DNA from: Medicago truncatula
Lineage: Eukaryota; Streptophyta; Magnoliopsida; Fabales; Fabaceae
Direction: 5' to 3'
NCBI RefSeq assembly: GCF_003473485.1
Contig: NC_053043.1
Span: 40,090,576 to 40,154,575, forward strand
DNA: 64,000 nt
The position numbers and the translations under genes were made by a program. This document shows positions 38,266 to 49,735 of the stretch, in pieces. How positions within the stretch are numbered: position 1 is the stretch's first letter; every line of letters starts with the position of its first letter. A model generated the notes under the pieces. The model worked only from the letters and a program-made list of their open reading frames with translations, ran no database searches and had not been told where the DNA came from.

Positions 38266-40269
38266 AAACAGAGAGTATTTGTGTTTAACAACGACTTTGT
38301 GGGAACGTGTTTCATCCAGGTAGCGTTTTATTTAATGCACACGCTCCTACTCATTTATTACAAAATATTATTATTAATGGAATATATAACATAGGTCCCT
38401 TTTTTTTTTATCATCGGAATTTGAACTTTACACCTTACATATTTTATTATAAGTCTGTTTATTTTGTTTTGAATAAGTTATCTTTTGTGTAATTGGAGAG
38501 AAAAATCTCTCAAGGTGAATATCATCGTAGTCAATGACAAAATTCATCGATTTAACACTACTTTATTTTAGATTTAAAGTCTGATCGCTCGTTAAATGGA
38601 AAGAGATTCAATTTCATAACATTCAAATGTTGTTAGATTGAAGAATATTAGTTAAGAAATCTGAATTTTAACTAATTTGAATTTTAATCCACTTGAGTTG
38701 TTTTAGTGATATTGGCTTGCGTGGTGTGTTCATCTTTAAGATCTTATGTTTGATTCTTCTGATGTTAATTTTGGTAGACTAGTGTACCTTCTTCAACAAC
38801 AACAAAAAAATCTTAATTTTAAAATCGTTCTCTTTCAGGTGGATATCCATACAAAAAACCCAGACATAGATTTTGATCTTAATTAGTAGTATTTGTTAAT
38901 CTTATGTACTATAGAGAACCTTTCACGTGATTGATATATTTTATTTTCACTCGTTCAAAAAAAAAATGAATTTTAAAGGATAAACATTTTTATTCTTTTT
39001 TCTTACAAACATTTTTATTATTTTTGAAAAGTTCACGATTATTATCGATTAATGATATCAAATATAAACAACTATCGTGGTTAATTTTTATTCATTTTTA
39101 ATAAATTAACATTTTTTAACATGACAATTTCTATGATACAATGAGAAATTTGAGTGTACTTGATATTGATATGTGTGGTTTTTAAATTAATAGTTAAATG
39201 AATTATTTTTTAAAAATTATTTTCTATCATCTACAATTATAATAACTAATTTTTATTTACCTAAGTGTCAGCAAAATAAAATTTAATTTTTAAAATTCAT
39301 ATTACTCATAAAAATGAATATTCATTATTTTTTTTTATGAATGTAAAAAATTAATATGATTCTTACAAAAAATAAAATGATATTTTATAAAATATAAAAT
39401 CGATAAAAAACTCTTTATTTCAAAAAATGATTATTATTTTTTTAATTTACGAAATAAATATATCAATTCAATTTGTACAGTAGAATATATTTTTTTCTAT
39501 CAATATATAGATTCTACCAGAGTATATAATTTTGTTGTGTGAGTGAAACTATGCCTTTCAATTATTTTGATAAATATTGATTCAATATAATATTTTATAA
39601 ATTTATATATAAAAAATCATATATCATGATTATGATATTTTTTTTAAATTGCGAAAATATCTTTTTTCTTGTAGATAAGGAAGGAACATGAGTTAAGGGT
39701 TGGAGTTGGGATTGATTGAAGTGTAAGGCATTTAATGATGGGAGATTAAGTTAGGTGTTAGAGAGGCATTAACAAATGTGGGCTATGTTTGTTGGTGTAG
39801 GTATGTTGTTCGTTGGGAAATTGATTATGAGAATTATTATGATATTCCTTTGTTTTCATACAAACAAGGATCTTTTCCTCCTCTCTGGTACTAGTAGTAG
39901 TGTTCTTCAATGGTCCTTAACTCTCTTTCACCCTTTTTGTTTCCATTAAATGGACGGCGATGGTAGGGTTATTACTCTACTTACCATGAATTCAAGACTC
40001 ATTATTGTTAGTTTCAAATAGATGGACTAGTACCTAGTTCTAGTAGCCTTTTCATTGGAATAATCATTTTTAGCTCAATTAATCTAGAGTCTCTTTCTTT
40101 TTTCTCTTAGAAAAAATGGAAAATTTTATCCTATTATACTAGTCCTCGAATATGACATTCCCAAATATTTATCGGACCCAAATGCGATATTAAGATCAAG
40201 GATTGTCGCAACATCTTCTTTAACTAGATCTTAGAACATTTTTACTAGAAAAAAAAACTTCAGACTTTC

Positions 40270-41110
40270 AAAAGTTAATCAATTTTTCATACGCTTCACC
40301 ATAGTTTGTTTTGTTTGGATTTCTTTCATATTTTCATCTTCCACACAATTGGCCTTGCAAAAAGGAAAACATCCATTCACAACTAAAAGATGCGACATAA
40401 TAGGCTCATTTCGAAAAATTTGTACACCATGCATTCGGTCACCCCTATATGTTTGTCGCATTAACATCGATATACCTTTCATACAAAGGATGAAGAGGTA
40501 GAGTGATAGTGGATCACCTTTTCTCAATCCTCTTCCTAGATAAATAAGATTAGTCGTCTCATCATTTACTAGTACCGAATAAAAAATGGATCCCACACAC
40601 ATCATCACTCAACGAATCCATTTAGGATCAAAGTCCATCATTTGCATAAATCCATGAATATACGCCCTATCAACTCTATAATATACCTTGTTGAAGTCAA
40701 TTTTTAGTGCAATATCACTAGTTTTTCCTTTTGTCTTGCTCTTCATAGAATTTATAAATTCAGAAGCAGCTAAAGCATTATCAAGTATGGACCTGGACTT
40801 CAACACAAATTGATTGATTAATACTTGGACATAATTCTCTTCAATCAAATGTCCATCACTTTATCAAGAATTTTGTATACAGCATTACAGAGTGGTAGAT
40901 GTCTCCAATCTTTGATCGTGCTTTGAATCTCTCCCAATTGGTAACAACACAATATTGGTGTCATTAAAATTAGGAGACAAGGCTTCATTATCATGCAACC
41001 TTTTACATGTTTCAAACACATCCTTAGGACAATGAATGATTCCAAAAATTATGATAGAAAGTCAGATTTAGTCCATCCGGGTCGAGTACTTTATTGGGAT
41101 GCATCTGGTG
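40270..41110 (-). mobile_element. LINE reverse-transcriptase fragment, dead
   Basis: Minus-strand frames read the N-terminal part of an L1-type reverse transcriptase: MHPNKVLDPDGLN (family form MHPNKAPGPDG), KSRSILDNALAASEFINSMK, DIALKIDFNKVYYRVD (family KLDMSKAYDRV) and GLRKGDPLSLYLFILCM (family GLRQGDPLSPYLF). Stops and frame changes split it into at least three frames. Confidence 0.85.
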
Positions 41111-42019
41111 AATAACTTCAATAATATAAAATGAACCCATGAAAATATTTGTCTATTATGGACCAATATTTTCAATAGTTAGATTATATGAATCCCTAAA
41201 TCTTATCATGATCTATAAACACTAAATTTAACCCATCTTTTCTTATCATTTTATAAAAAAAATCATTTTTACCCTTTATAATTATTATAATTTAAAATAC
41301 TACATATTATTACTGTAATTTTTTTTTTCTTGACAAATTTGTGACAGTAATTATTGGACACCTGCATATTGTTATTTGATTTTATTTTTACGAAAGCATA
41401 CAAGTTTTTTTTTAAGGAGAAAAGGACATTTTTTTTTTTTTTTTTGGTAGATAGACGAAATGGCAAAGCCATTAAAAGGACATTTTTTTTACAAATGGGA
41501 GAAAAGGTACATGTTTTTTTTTTAAATAAGAAAGGATACATGTTATTGTTACTGAAGAGTATAATTCTGGTACCGTTATCAATTAGTTATTTATTTTCAT
41601 GGTTTTTTTAGAATAGTATTATACTTTCCAAAAGAATAGTAATAGCAGTAATAATAAATAATACATTCTTTGACTGTTCATTGCTATCTTTTATAAAAAA
41701 ATGCTTTTCATTGCTATGTTTAAGTAAATGAAAATAAATATAAAATAAATTTTTGTGAGTAAATATTAATTTAATATTATAATATAAACGATATGTTAAA
41801 TTATTAAACTCTAAATATTGATTGAAAACAATGGATTTTCATTAAAAACAATTGAAAATTGAATGCTGAAATTACAGAAAGAGAAAGAAGGCAAGGAAAT
41901 ATTTAGAAAGAGTAAAGAAAACGATGTATTGTGTTATTGTGCTTAGATATAATCCAATGACTATAAATATTGATCCATTATGGACCAATACTTACACAAG
42001 TCCAGACTAAATGGCACCC

Positions 42020-42265
42020 CTCCTCTATACTAAGCTCAACATGTTATCATCATCATTTACACATAGAGGGATAACTCGTAACACACGATCATACACACTT
42101 TGTTGACGGTTAAATAAAGAGGATAAATATTGGATGACCTCATCAACAAAACCTTGCTGATATTTAATTGTGCCAATCTCATCAATGAGCGTTTTAATAA
42201 TATTTTGTTGTTTCCTAGTCGTAGCGGTGGCATGAAAAAAGCAAGTACATATATCCGCAATCACA
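42020..42265 (-). mobile_element. LINE ORF2 fragment from upstream of the RT domain
   Basis: Minus-strand frame with FFHATATTRKQQNIIKTL and VDEVIQYLSSLFNRQQ, the linker of plant L1 elements between endonuclease and reverse transcriptase (family form YFHARASQRRRRNAI). It would precede the 40270-41110 fragment in the same element, with an intervening insertion. Confidence 0.75.
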
Positions 42266-42269
42266 TTGT

Positions 42270-42790
42270 TAAATCAAACAGCCTACTAAACCTTTTACAT
42301 AACGTCAACCCACCTTCCCAAGGATTCCTCCGGTAAAAAGTAATTGCACAATCACCTCCAACACCGTTTTCCTAATAAAGCATAACCAAACAAATGCAAG
42401 TTACGAACAAGCAACCCACCTAACTCCCTCATCTAACAAACCTTATCTCAATAAATCAAATGAATTTTTTGAGATCCCCTTACACCCTCCCCATAAAACA
42501 GATTTAAAAAGAGACTCAATTCTTAGATGGAGCCTTAAAGAAGGAAAGGAAGCACATTGGTAACGAAGATAAACGAATTTGAGAAGGAAGAGATTGCCTT
42601 GCATGGATAAATTGGGGCTCTTTCATCCCGACAATTTTGCTAGAATCTTATCAATCACTACATCTCCTTAGGACAATCTTTTCGGGTTATCACCGATGGG
42701 TAAACCCAAATATTTAAAATGGAGATGGCTCATTTTACAATTCAACATTCTCATTGCGTCCTCCACCCAATAGTGATTCAAGTTAACTAG
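42270..42790 (-). mobile_element. LINE ORF2 fragment from downstream of the RT domain, out of order
   Basis: Minus strand reads FKYLGLPIGDNPKRLS, NLSMQGNLFLLKFVYL and then LFKSVLWGG...RKT, the post-RT part of L1-type ORF2 (family YLGLPIGGDPRR and FLWGG). It lies upstream, in reading direction, of the pre-RT fragment at 42020-42265, so the two cannot belong to one collinear element. Confidence 0.75.
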
Positions 42791-43018
42791 ATCTCAATAC
42801 AAGGAATAATCAAAAACATAAAGTTGAAACAAACAATTGAATAAATTATGAAACTAGATCTCAAATCAAATCTCATTTTTCTTGATCACATAATCATTTC
42901 ATGAACAAAAAATTTTGGATAAATTAGATGCAAAAGCATAATGTTTGAGTAACGGATTATTACATCACATTACAATAACATTATTCATTGAAATATCATT
43001 ATTTAAAAGTGCACAATA

Positions 43019-43288
43019 TTAAAACCTTGAAGTACTAGGACCCCGACAATTCAAGTCAATGACTTTCCTCATAGATTCTTCCTTGCTTCTCTTCACCTTG
43101 TTGGAAACAGCAGCAGAAGAAGCAGATGACAATTTCTTGGCCTTAGTGTATGATCTGATATTGCTCTTAGCATGCTGATGAAAGGATCTAAAAGAATGGT
43201 TCCACCTGCATACACCAAGTTGGTCTTTTAAGGCCTCCACTCCTCCTGTGCTTAATGCTATCATCCAAGCTCTTACTGCTGCACTCAT
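43019..43288 (-). CDS. DUF3774 wound-responsive family protein, copy 1
   Basis: An 89-residue intronless gene of Pfam family DUF3774 (Arabidopsis At4g10265/At4g10270 type), plant-specific small proteins named for wound induction; molecular role unsettled. Begins MSAAVRAWMIALSTGGVEALKDQ, with the family core KDQLGVCRWN, a serine-rich middle and C-terminal SKEESMRKVIDLNC. It is the most diverged of four tandem copies. The N-terminal half differs from copies 2 and 3 at many positions, and the near-invariant CWGPST reads CRGPST. The C-terminal half is nearly identical to copy 3. The frame is intact, so it may still be expressed, but its altered residues suggest relaxed constraint. The start ATG aligns with the others. 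Confidence 0.9.
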   Translation of the reverse strand: MSAAVRAWMIALSTGGVEALKDQLGVCRWNHSFRSFHQHAKSNIRSYTKAKKLSSASSAAVSNKVKRSKEESMRKVIDLNCRGPSTSRF

Positions 43289-43327
43289 GTTGTACCTTTG
43301 TTGAATGGACTAGTGTTGATATTTTTT

Positions 43328-43470
43328 CAATATATATGGGGGTATGATTTAGAAGTGGGAGTTAAGAAGTAATTCAGGTGCTTGTTTGTTGGGGAAGTAA
43401 CAAAAACTGGAAAAATAACTAGGGGCAGTGTCAAATGTCTTGTTTCCCAAGACTAACTTTTTTCTTATTG
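43328..43470 (-). promoter_or_regulatory. Promoter of DUF3774 copy 1 with HRPE-like site
   Basis: TATATAT at 43331-43337, 43 bp from the start codon. TAACTAGGGGC at 43416-43426 differs at two positions from the hypoxia-responsive promoter element AAACCASSSGC. It is followed by the shared phrase GTGTCAAATGTCT. Confidence 0.4.
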
Positions 43471-43897
43471 GCTATTCATAGTTTAATTTAGGTAATAATA
43501 TTTTGGTTTTAACTTATTTTCCAAGTTAAGTTTGGCACCTTAACTCTAAAATGAGTAATTTTGGTCCCTAATTAACGTTGTGTTAATGCAATTAGGACTG
43601 ATAAGGAAACAAATCAGAAGGGAAAATACCAATAGACTCAACTGGAAGTTAGCAATTAAGGAAAAAAAGGAGTAGTTACAGAATTTTGATCAAAATAATT
43701 ACTTTCCTTTCACAACAAATATACGTTTATTTATACCAGTCTCATTAAAACCGTTAGATATATCTAACAAATTAGAGAGAAAACCATTAACAATGAAGGA
43801 ACCCGCTGCAGGGTGGCTTAAAGTTAAGGGGCTCATCGATGCATGCTTAAATTTTGAGGTATCAAATGCGTGCAAGTGCAAATACTAATCACTTAAA

Positions 43898-45399
43898 GGG
43901 GTGTATTTGATTAGGATTTTAAAAGATTATTTTTGTATGAAAAAATCTAGTGAATTTTAAAAGATTATGCAAGATTTTAATGACTTTTAGGATTTTAAAA
44001 GATTCTCAAGGATTTCAAGGGATTTATATCTTAAGATTTTAAAAGACTATCAAGATTTCAATGGATTATATCAAGAAGTTAATTGTGTTTTTCCTAGATG
44101 CTTATGGATGTTTTTATTTTTTTCAACACTGTACTGCACTATTATTATTTTTTTCCAACACTGTATTGGATTGAGATTTTAAAATATTATTTTGGCAAAC
44201 AAAATCTTGAAGATTTTAAAGGATTTTGTGAGATTATATTGACTTTGTTGGATTTTAAAAGACTTTTTTTAAATGACTTTTTACAATCAGGATTTTGAAC
44301 ACATAATTTTAATGGATTTATAATACAAATTTTTAAGATTTCAACGGACTTGACGAGATTTTAAGATTTGAAATTATTGTATCAATTTTTAAGAAAAATT
44401 CAAAATGACCGTAGATTAAAAAATATTATAAATCTATAATATCAAATTGACTAATAATAATAATAATAATAATGCCTCGTAAGTGTAGCTCAGTTAGTAG
44501 CTACCAGGGATAATTTTTGCAGGGGTCGGAGTTTGAACTCCGGATTCTCCACACATAATGTGTGTGAATCTAACCATTAAACTACTTGACGAAAAAATAA
44601 TAATAAAAATGCCTAAAAAGATAATGGTCATTTAACTGTAATCGTAAGGCATATAACAACAACAAAACAATCCGCTAAAAAAATAATAAATAATGATATT
44701 AGTAGAAAAAAAAAATGACTTGCACAAAACTTCATAACAATCTGTAAGACATTTTTACTGCTTGAACAAAACTGCTAAAGAAATTATACTAGTAAAAAAA
44801 ATGACTTGTGCAAGGCATTTTTATATTTTATATTTGAATGATAATGTTCATATTTTACTGCTTGCACAAAACTTTATAACTTCATAAAAATGATATTAGT
44901 AAAAAAAATGACTTGTACAAAACTGCTAAAGAACAGTAAAATCTGTAAAACTTTAAAGTGAAATGTGATAACTATGTAACGTGTGCAGGAAGATTTTTTT
45001 TTTCGAGACTCGAGAAGCAACTACCGTAAAAAAGAAAATAACGAAAAGCAACTAAAAAAAATCTCAAGACTATGTGTGGCAGACAAAAAAGTCTCAAGGC
45101 TAGGTGTGAGATTGTTAGTAGATGCATTTTACACTAAAAAGTCTCACAAAATCCATTACTCGTAACAATCCATTAAAATCCTTATAATTTTGAATACCAA
45201 TAGACAATTTTTAAGTTGTGCAAAATCTGAATTGAATACCACTGGATTTTATTTGGACTCATTAAAAAATCTTGAAAATCCTAATTGAATACCACAAGAA
45301 TGTTTTAGATTCCTTAAAAGTCTTGATTGAATACCTAAAGACTTTTTTAAAACAAAAAAGTCTTTTAAAATCCTTTGAAATATCAGTTGAATACACCCC
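43898..45399. mobile_element. 1.5-kb non-autonomous DNA transposon between DUF3774 copies 1 and 2
   Basis: Left end GGGGTGTATTTGATTAGGATTTTAAAAG; right end read inward GGGGTGTATTCAACTGATAT... then GGATTTTAAAAGACTTTTTT, so the inverted ends extend about 40 bp with gaps. The interior has many copies of GATTTTAAAAGATT-like subrepeats on both strands and no transposase frame. A SINE is inserted at 44478-44607. Target duplication not resolved. Confidence 0.7.
44478..44607 (+). mobile_element. tRNA-derived SINE inside the DNA transposon
   Basis: GTGTAGCTCAGTTAG (A-box), GGAGTTTGAACTCC (B-box), TCTAACCATTAAACTACTTGACG and an A-rich tail. AATGCCT flanks it at 44471-44477 and 44608-44614. Confidence 0.75.
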
Positions 45400-45945
45400 C
45401 CTAAGGTTTGTGGAATTCAGAAATTTATCTTAATAGTTTTAACGTTGATGTATGCTCAAACTAAAAACCTTAGTTAGCATAAAAAAGAGTTGTATCATCT
45501 CATCTAAACACTTTTAGACATTAATTATAAAAAATAATTAAAAAAAGTTATTTTTGCTGCAACAAAGATGCTCAAACTCAAAATCTTCTGCTATTTAGAT
45601 TTATAAAAAAAAAAAAAAAAAAAAAAAATTATTTCTTCATGAAAAGACTCAACTTGCAAGCCCAGTAGACAAATAAAATATGGAAACTATATCTCAATTC
45701 TCTTTTTTCTTGGTTACATAATATCTAACTTTCAGCTAAATGAAAGGAGCATGATTTTTAATTAAGTACTTTGCTACCGCTCTTTAAGTTTGAGGCATGC
45801 AATCACCTTGGTAATACTTCAGATCAACTCACCTAAATGCTTAATTATAAAAAAATAAAAAATAAACTTGCACCAAAATATTTAATTAATAAATTATTAC
45901 AATACAATAACATCATAAATTAGCATCAATTCAAAGTCCACAATA

Positions 45946-46215
45946 TTAAAACCTTGCAGTACTAGGACCCCAACAATTCAAGTCCATGACTTTCTTCATA
46001 GATTCTTCCTTGGTTCTTTTCACCTTGTTGGAAACAGCAGCAGAAGAAGCAGATGACAATTTCTTAGCCTGAGTGTATGATCTAATATTGTTCTTAGCAT
46101 GTTGATGAAGTGACCTAAAAGCATAGTTCCACCTGCATACACCAAGTTGGTCTTTTAAAGCTTCCACTGCTCCTATGCTTGATGCTACTACCCATGCTCT
46201 TGTTGCTGCACTCAT
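45946..46215 (-). CDS. DUF3774 wound-responsive family protein, copy 2
   Basis: An 89-residue intronless member of DUF3774 in the tandem array. N-terminus MSAATRAWVVASSIGAVEAL is a hydrophobic/amphipathic stretch, followed by KDQLGVCRWNYAFRSLHQHA, a basic-serine middle (AKKLSSASSAAVSNKVKR) and KKVMDLNCWGPSTARF. It differs from copy 3 at only five residues (positions 6, 48, 68, 74, 77), all conservative, so both are under constraint or recently duplicated. No signal-peptide cleavage pattern or membrane segment is convincing. Upstream it has two HRPE-like sites and a TATA box. Arabidopsis relatives are recalled as wound-induced and, for some, hypoxia-induced. Confidence 0.93.
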   Translation of the reverse strand: MSAATRAWVVASSIGAVEALKDQLGVCRWNYAFRSLHQHAKNNIRSYTQAKKLSSASSAAVSNKVKRTKEESMKKVMDLNCWGPSTARF

Positions 46216-46323
46216 TTTATAGTATTTAAGTACCTTTGTTGAGTCTGAATTTTTTTGAATATATGATATAGTAAAAGTGTATGAAATTGTTGTGATTTGT
46301 GTTGATGGGTTAGTGTTGATTCA

Positions 46324-46515
46324 TATATATATATGGGAAAGTTAAGTGGTGATTTAAAATTAGGAGTTAAGAACTAAACAAGGGGCTTATGTAAATTGTA
46401 AATACAAGCAGAGCAAAACAAGGGGCGGTTTCACCTATTGTTCATTTGTTTGGAACCAAATTACGCTTTCCTCAAAATCTACGCGGTGTCAAATGTCTAG
46501 TCTCCTATGACTGTT
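46324..46515 (-). promoter_or_regulatory. Promoter of DUF3774 copy 2 with two HRPE-like sites
   Basis: TATATATATATA at 46324-46335. AAACAAGGGGC occurs twice (46376-46386 and 46416-46426), 161-211 bp upstream of the start codon, each one mismatch from AAACCASSSGC. Shared with copy 3: GGGGCGGTTTCACCTATTGT and GTCAAATGTCTAGTC. Confidence 0.5.
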
Positions 46516-46609
46516 AGTTGTATTGTCTGTCTTTTTCATTAATTAATTTAATTTTTTTAAGAGGCGGAAAAACAATATGTAAAAGATCATTTTAAATATC
46601 TCATTTCTC

Positions 46610-46672
46610 CACGTTTAAAATGTGTGAGCTCTAACCACTAGACTCATATATCAAAAAAAAAAAAAACATCTT
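46610..46672 (+). repeat. Degenerate SINE 3' fragment
   Basis: CTCCACGTTTAAAATGTGTGAGCTCTAACCACTAGACTC followed by an A-run, matching the tail half of the SINE at 50723-50859. Confidence 0.5.
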
Positions 46673-47879
46673 TAAAGCACAAGGTATGTCTGAAATGGAG
46701 TAAAAAGAGTATAAATTACAAAGCAAGCTAGAATACTACCAAAACAAAACAAAAACTAAGGGAAACATTATGCGGGACTATAACCCATGCAAACGAGGGG
46801 ATTAGACCACCATAAGTAAAAGTCGAAGAAAACATTAAGTTTATGAGTCTTTAACCACCATAGAGAGTGAAACAAGCATCCTTTCTAAACATATGTGAAC
46901 CACATAATTGCATAGCCTTCTCCCCAATATCCGAGGGAATTGTAGTAGAAATTCCCAATCACGTAAGAACAAGATGTCAAATGCCACCGAAGATTGCACA
47001 TATTTTTTTTCAAAAAGACATCTTTCAAAAATATTTTTTTATCAAAATCTGTTCAAAATAGCGTCTCATTTATGCATTTTTTTTTTTTGAATTATTGTAT
47101 AAAAAAAAATGGTACTAAAAAGCTGAAATACTTAAAATAACTTTTTTTTAACAAACACTTAAAATAACTTTTTATGAGAATCTAGTCAAACTAATTTCAC
47201 ATTGGAAGATTTCTTTAAAAAGTTATATCAAAAAGATCAAACACTATAAAAATCATTTAAACAAAACTATAACAAACAGATCCATCCTTTAACTGAAAGT
47301 TGTATTTTGATTGAACATGACTCTTTTCATGTTATTGATATTATTTATAAGTTTTTGATATGATTTTCAATTTAAATAAACAATTTTTTTTTTTAGTTTT
47401 TGATGCTTCTTTTTATTAGAGTCCAATTTTTAAGATTACATGTTCAAATTGTTTAATTCATCAGCTTGTACCTTCATCCATCACATCTTAGAGCTTTTGG
47501 AATCCATTCTTGGAGATTAAAGCCCAGGAGAGTTGGAACTTAGTGTGAATTGATGAAGGAAAAAAAAAAGTCATTAATTAGACTTGTATTTTTTTGGCTT
47601 AGAAGCTATTCTTTAATTCTTACATAGTCACAAGATTAAATCTATAGTGTTTAGAGATTTAATACAGGGACTAATAGGGGTTATAAAGTGGACACAAACA
47701 ACATCTCAATTTTCAGTTTTCTTGATTCATAAGCATTAACGAACAAAATTTTGGATGAATTTGATACATAAGATGAGATGGGATGGATAAAAAGTAGTAA
47801 CTAGTATCTAACCTGCATCATAATGGATTTATTACATTACAATACATTATAAATCAGCATTAATTAAATGTCCACAATA

Positions 47880-48149
47880 TTAAAACCTTGCAGTACTAGG
47901 ACCCCAGCAATTCAAGTCAATGACTTTCCTCATAGATTCTTCCTTGCTTCTCTTCACCTTATTCGAAACAGCAGCAGATGAAGCAGAGGACAATTTCTTG
48001 GCTTGAGAGTATGATCTAATATTGTTCTTAGCATGTTGATGAAGTGATCTAAAAGCATAGTTCCACCTGCATACACCAAGTTGGTCTTTTAATGCTTCCA
48101 CTGCTCCTATGCTTGATGCTACTACCCAAGCTTTTGTTGCTGCACTCAT
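47880..48149 (-). CDS. DUF3774 wound-responsive family protein, copy 3
   Basis: An 89-residue intronless DUF3774 protein (MSAATKAWVVASSIGAVEAL..., KDQLGVCRWNYAFRSLHQHA, ..., DLNCWGPSTARF). Protein almost identical to copy 2; the stretch SKEESMRKVIDLNC is shared instead with copy 1. The upstream 300 bp is also closely similar to that of copy 2, so gene and promoter were duplicated together. Intact, same strand as the other copies, about 1.7 kb from copy 2. A role in wound or low-oxygen response is inferred from family and promoter motifs only. Confidence 0.93.
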   Translation of the reverse strand: MSAATKAWVVASSIGAVEALKDQLGVCRWNYAFRSLHQHAKNNIRSYSQAKKLSSASSAAVSNKVKRSKEESMRKVIDLNCWGPSTARF

Positions 48150-48239
48150 GTTGTTTGTTGTAACTTGTACCTTTGTTGAATATTATGATGAAGTTGTTTT
48201 GTTTTGATGTGTGATGATGAATTAGTGTTGATAAATTCT

Positions 48240-48425
48240 TATATATATATGTATGAGGGTAAGTTGAGTGAATTAGAAGTGGGAGTTAAGAACTAAACAA
48301 GGGGCATAAGCAAAAATACAAGCAGAACAAAACTAGGGGCGGTTTCACCTATTGTTTGGAACGGATACACAATTTTCTCAAAAGCTACGCGGGTGTGACT
48401 CAAATGTCTAGTCTTTTATGACCAA
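48240..48425 (-). promoter_or_regulatory. Promoter of DUF3774 copy 3 with two HRPE-like sites
   Basis: TATATATATAT at 48240-48251. AAACAAGGGGC at 48295-48305 and AAACTAGGGGC at 48330-48340, 146-191 bp upstream of the start codon, each one mismatch from AAACCASSSGC. Confidence 0.5.
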
Positions 48426-48921
48426 CTTTATTCATTCTATTAATTAAATTAATAACTCTCAAAAATCAATTCCCTCAAAATAAATAAATAAATACTCTAA
48501 AAAAAATTATTAAATTAATAATTTAACTATACTTGGAGGGACTAAATGGATCACCCATATTTACTCAATATCTGATTCGGTAACCATCTAATATGGGTGA
48601 ACCATTTCACTATCAACTTGCAGGGACTCTATTTAAAGTCGGAGCAAAATTTTGTATGAATTATCCCATAAAAATTGACACTGTGAGAATTAGAACACAA
48701 GGCTTTAAGAAAAACATACTCCATAGTCTCAAACTTATACCATCAAACAACTTTTAGTTTAAATACCTTATTACTTTAATAAACTTAATATTTGCATTAT
48801 TCTTAATATTGGCAACAAAAAACATTGTTTGAAATTGTAGGGCACTAGGCGCTCTTCTGACTCTTAATAAGGCAACTAAGAAAATAACTTTTTTTGTCAC
48901 TTTGCCATAGTTTTAATAGAG

Positions 48922-49735
48922 CTTGATCCAACTTTAAATTTGCGTGAAAGAATCCTCGTTGAAAGGAAGGATTTTGATTTCTATGCGGATGTTGAGTATG
49001 AGAAACTTCCGCCTTTATGTAACTCATGTCAGATTGTTGGACATTCTCTTAAGTACTGCAAGTATCAGATTCCTCCAAAAGTGCAACATAGTATACCCAA
49101 TGGTTCAAATATTGATAAGGCGGATGTAGAGATCACACCTCCTGTAAGTACTTTTCCAAAAAATGTTACTTGTTGCAGTAAAACTGTTGTAGAAATAGTC
49201 CTCTTATTGATGATATACTAAGGTTTAAGGAAATAGCAACTTGTGTGTTTGTGGAAGATGTCTTAAACCATGAGGAAGAGATTTCTAATATTTTTGTTGG
49301 AGCAGATCATGATTTTGTACTGCCTGAGAAATAGAGGGAGGCTCATCAGAGCAACCAATATTCAAATATGTGTATAGTTGATCTTTAGAGTGATACAATC
49401 ACTGATCTCGACTATATTCATAATACTCATTCTTGGAATTACATGGGTTCTTGTGATGAAATAGTAGCAGACTATGTTCCTTTGGGAGACCATGTCATAC
49501 AAACTTCAACTCATGAGCCTTTTGGTAGTGCCATGATAGCGACATACTCTAACTTGTCAAACTTCAGTGCAAATGTTATTCGCGACATCAAGTTTTAGGG
49601 TTAGTTTTTACTGAGGCCCAACAAGCTAGGGTGTTTCTAAGCAAATCATGGGATAACATGACTCAAAATGAAGAGCAATTTCAATTGGTGGTCCTAAGAA
49701 AATCGAAGAACAAGTTAAAATAACAGCAGAGTTAA
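48922..49735 (+). mobile_element. LINE ORF1 fossil with CCHC zinc knuckle
   Basis: Reads VLIELDPTLNLRERILVER, then YEKLPPLCNSCQIVGHSLKYC, a Cx2Cx4Hx4C knuckle as in DUF4283/zf-CCHC_4 ORF1 proteins of plant L1 elements. Further frames carry YVPLGDHVIQTSTHEPFGS and TEAQQARVFLSKSWDNM, ending in a lysine-rich tail. At least three stops or shifts. The ORF2 part is missing. It separates DUF3774 copies 3 and 4. Confidence 0.75.

Larger units (their letters stand above)
38170..43018. other. Intergenic region with LINE debris
   Basis: 38.3-40.2 kb is very AT-rich with no gene-like frame. 40.3-42.8 kb holds LINE fragments listed separately. 41.2-42.0 kb is low-complexity AT-rich DNA with long T and A runs. 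Confidence 0.6.
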
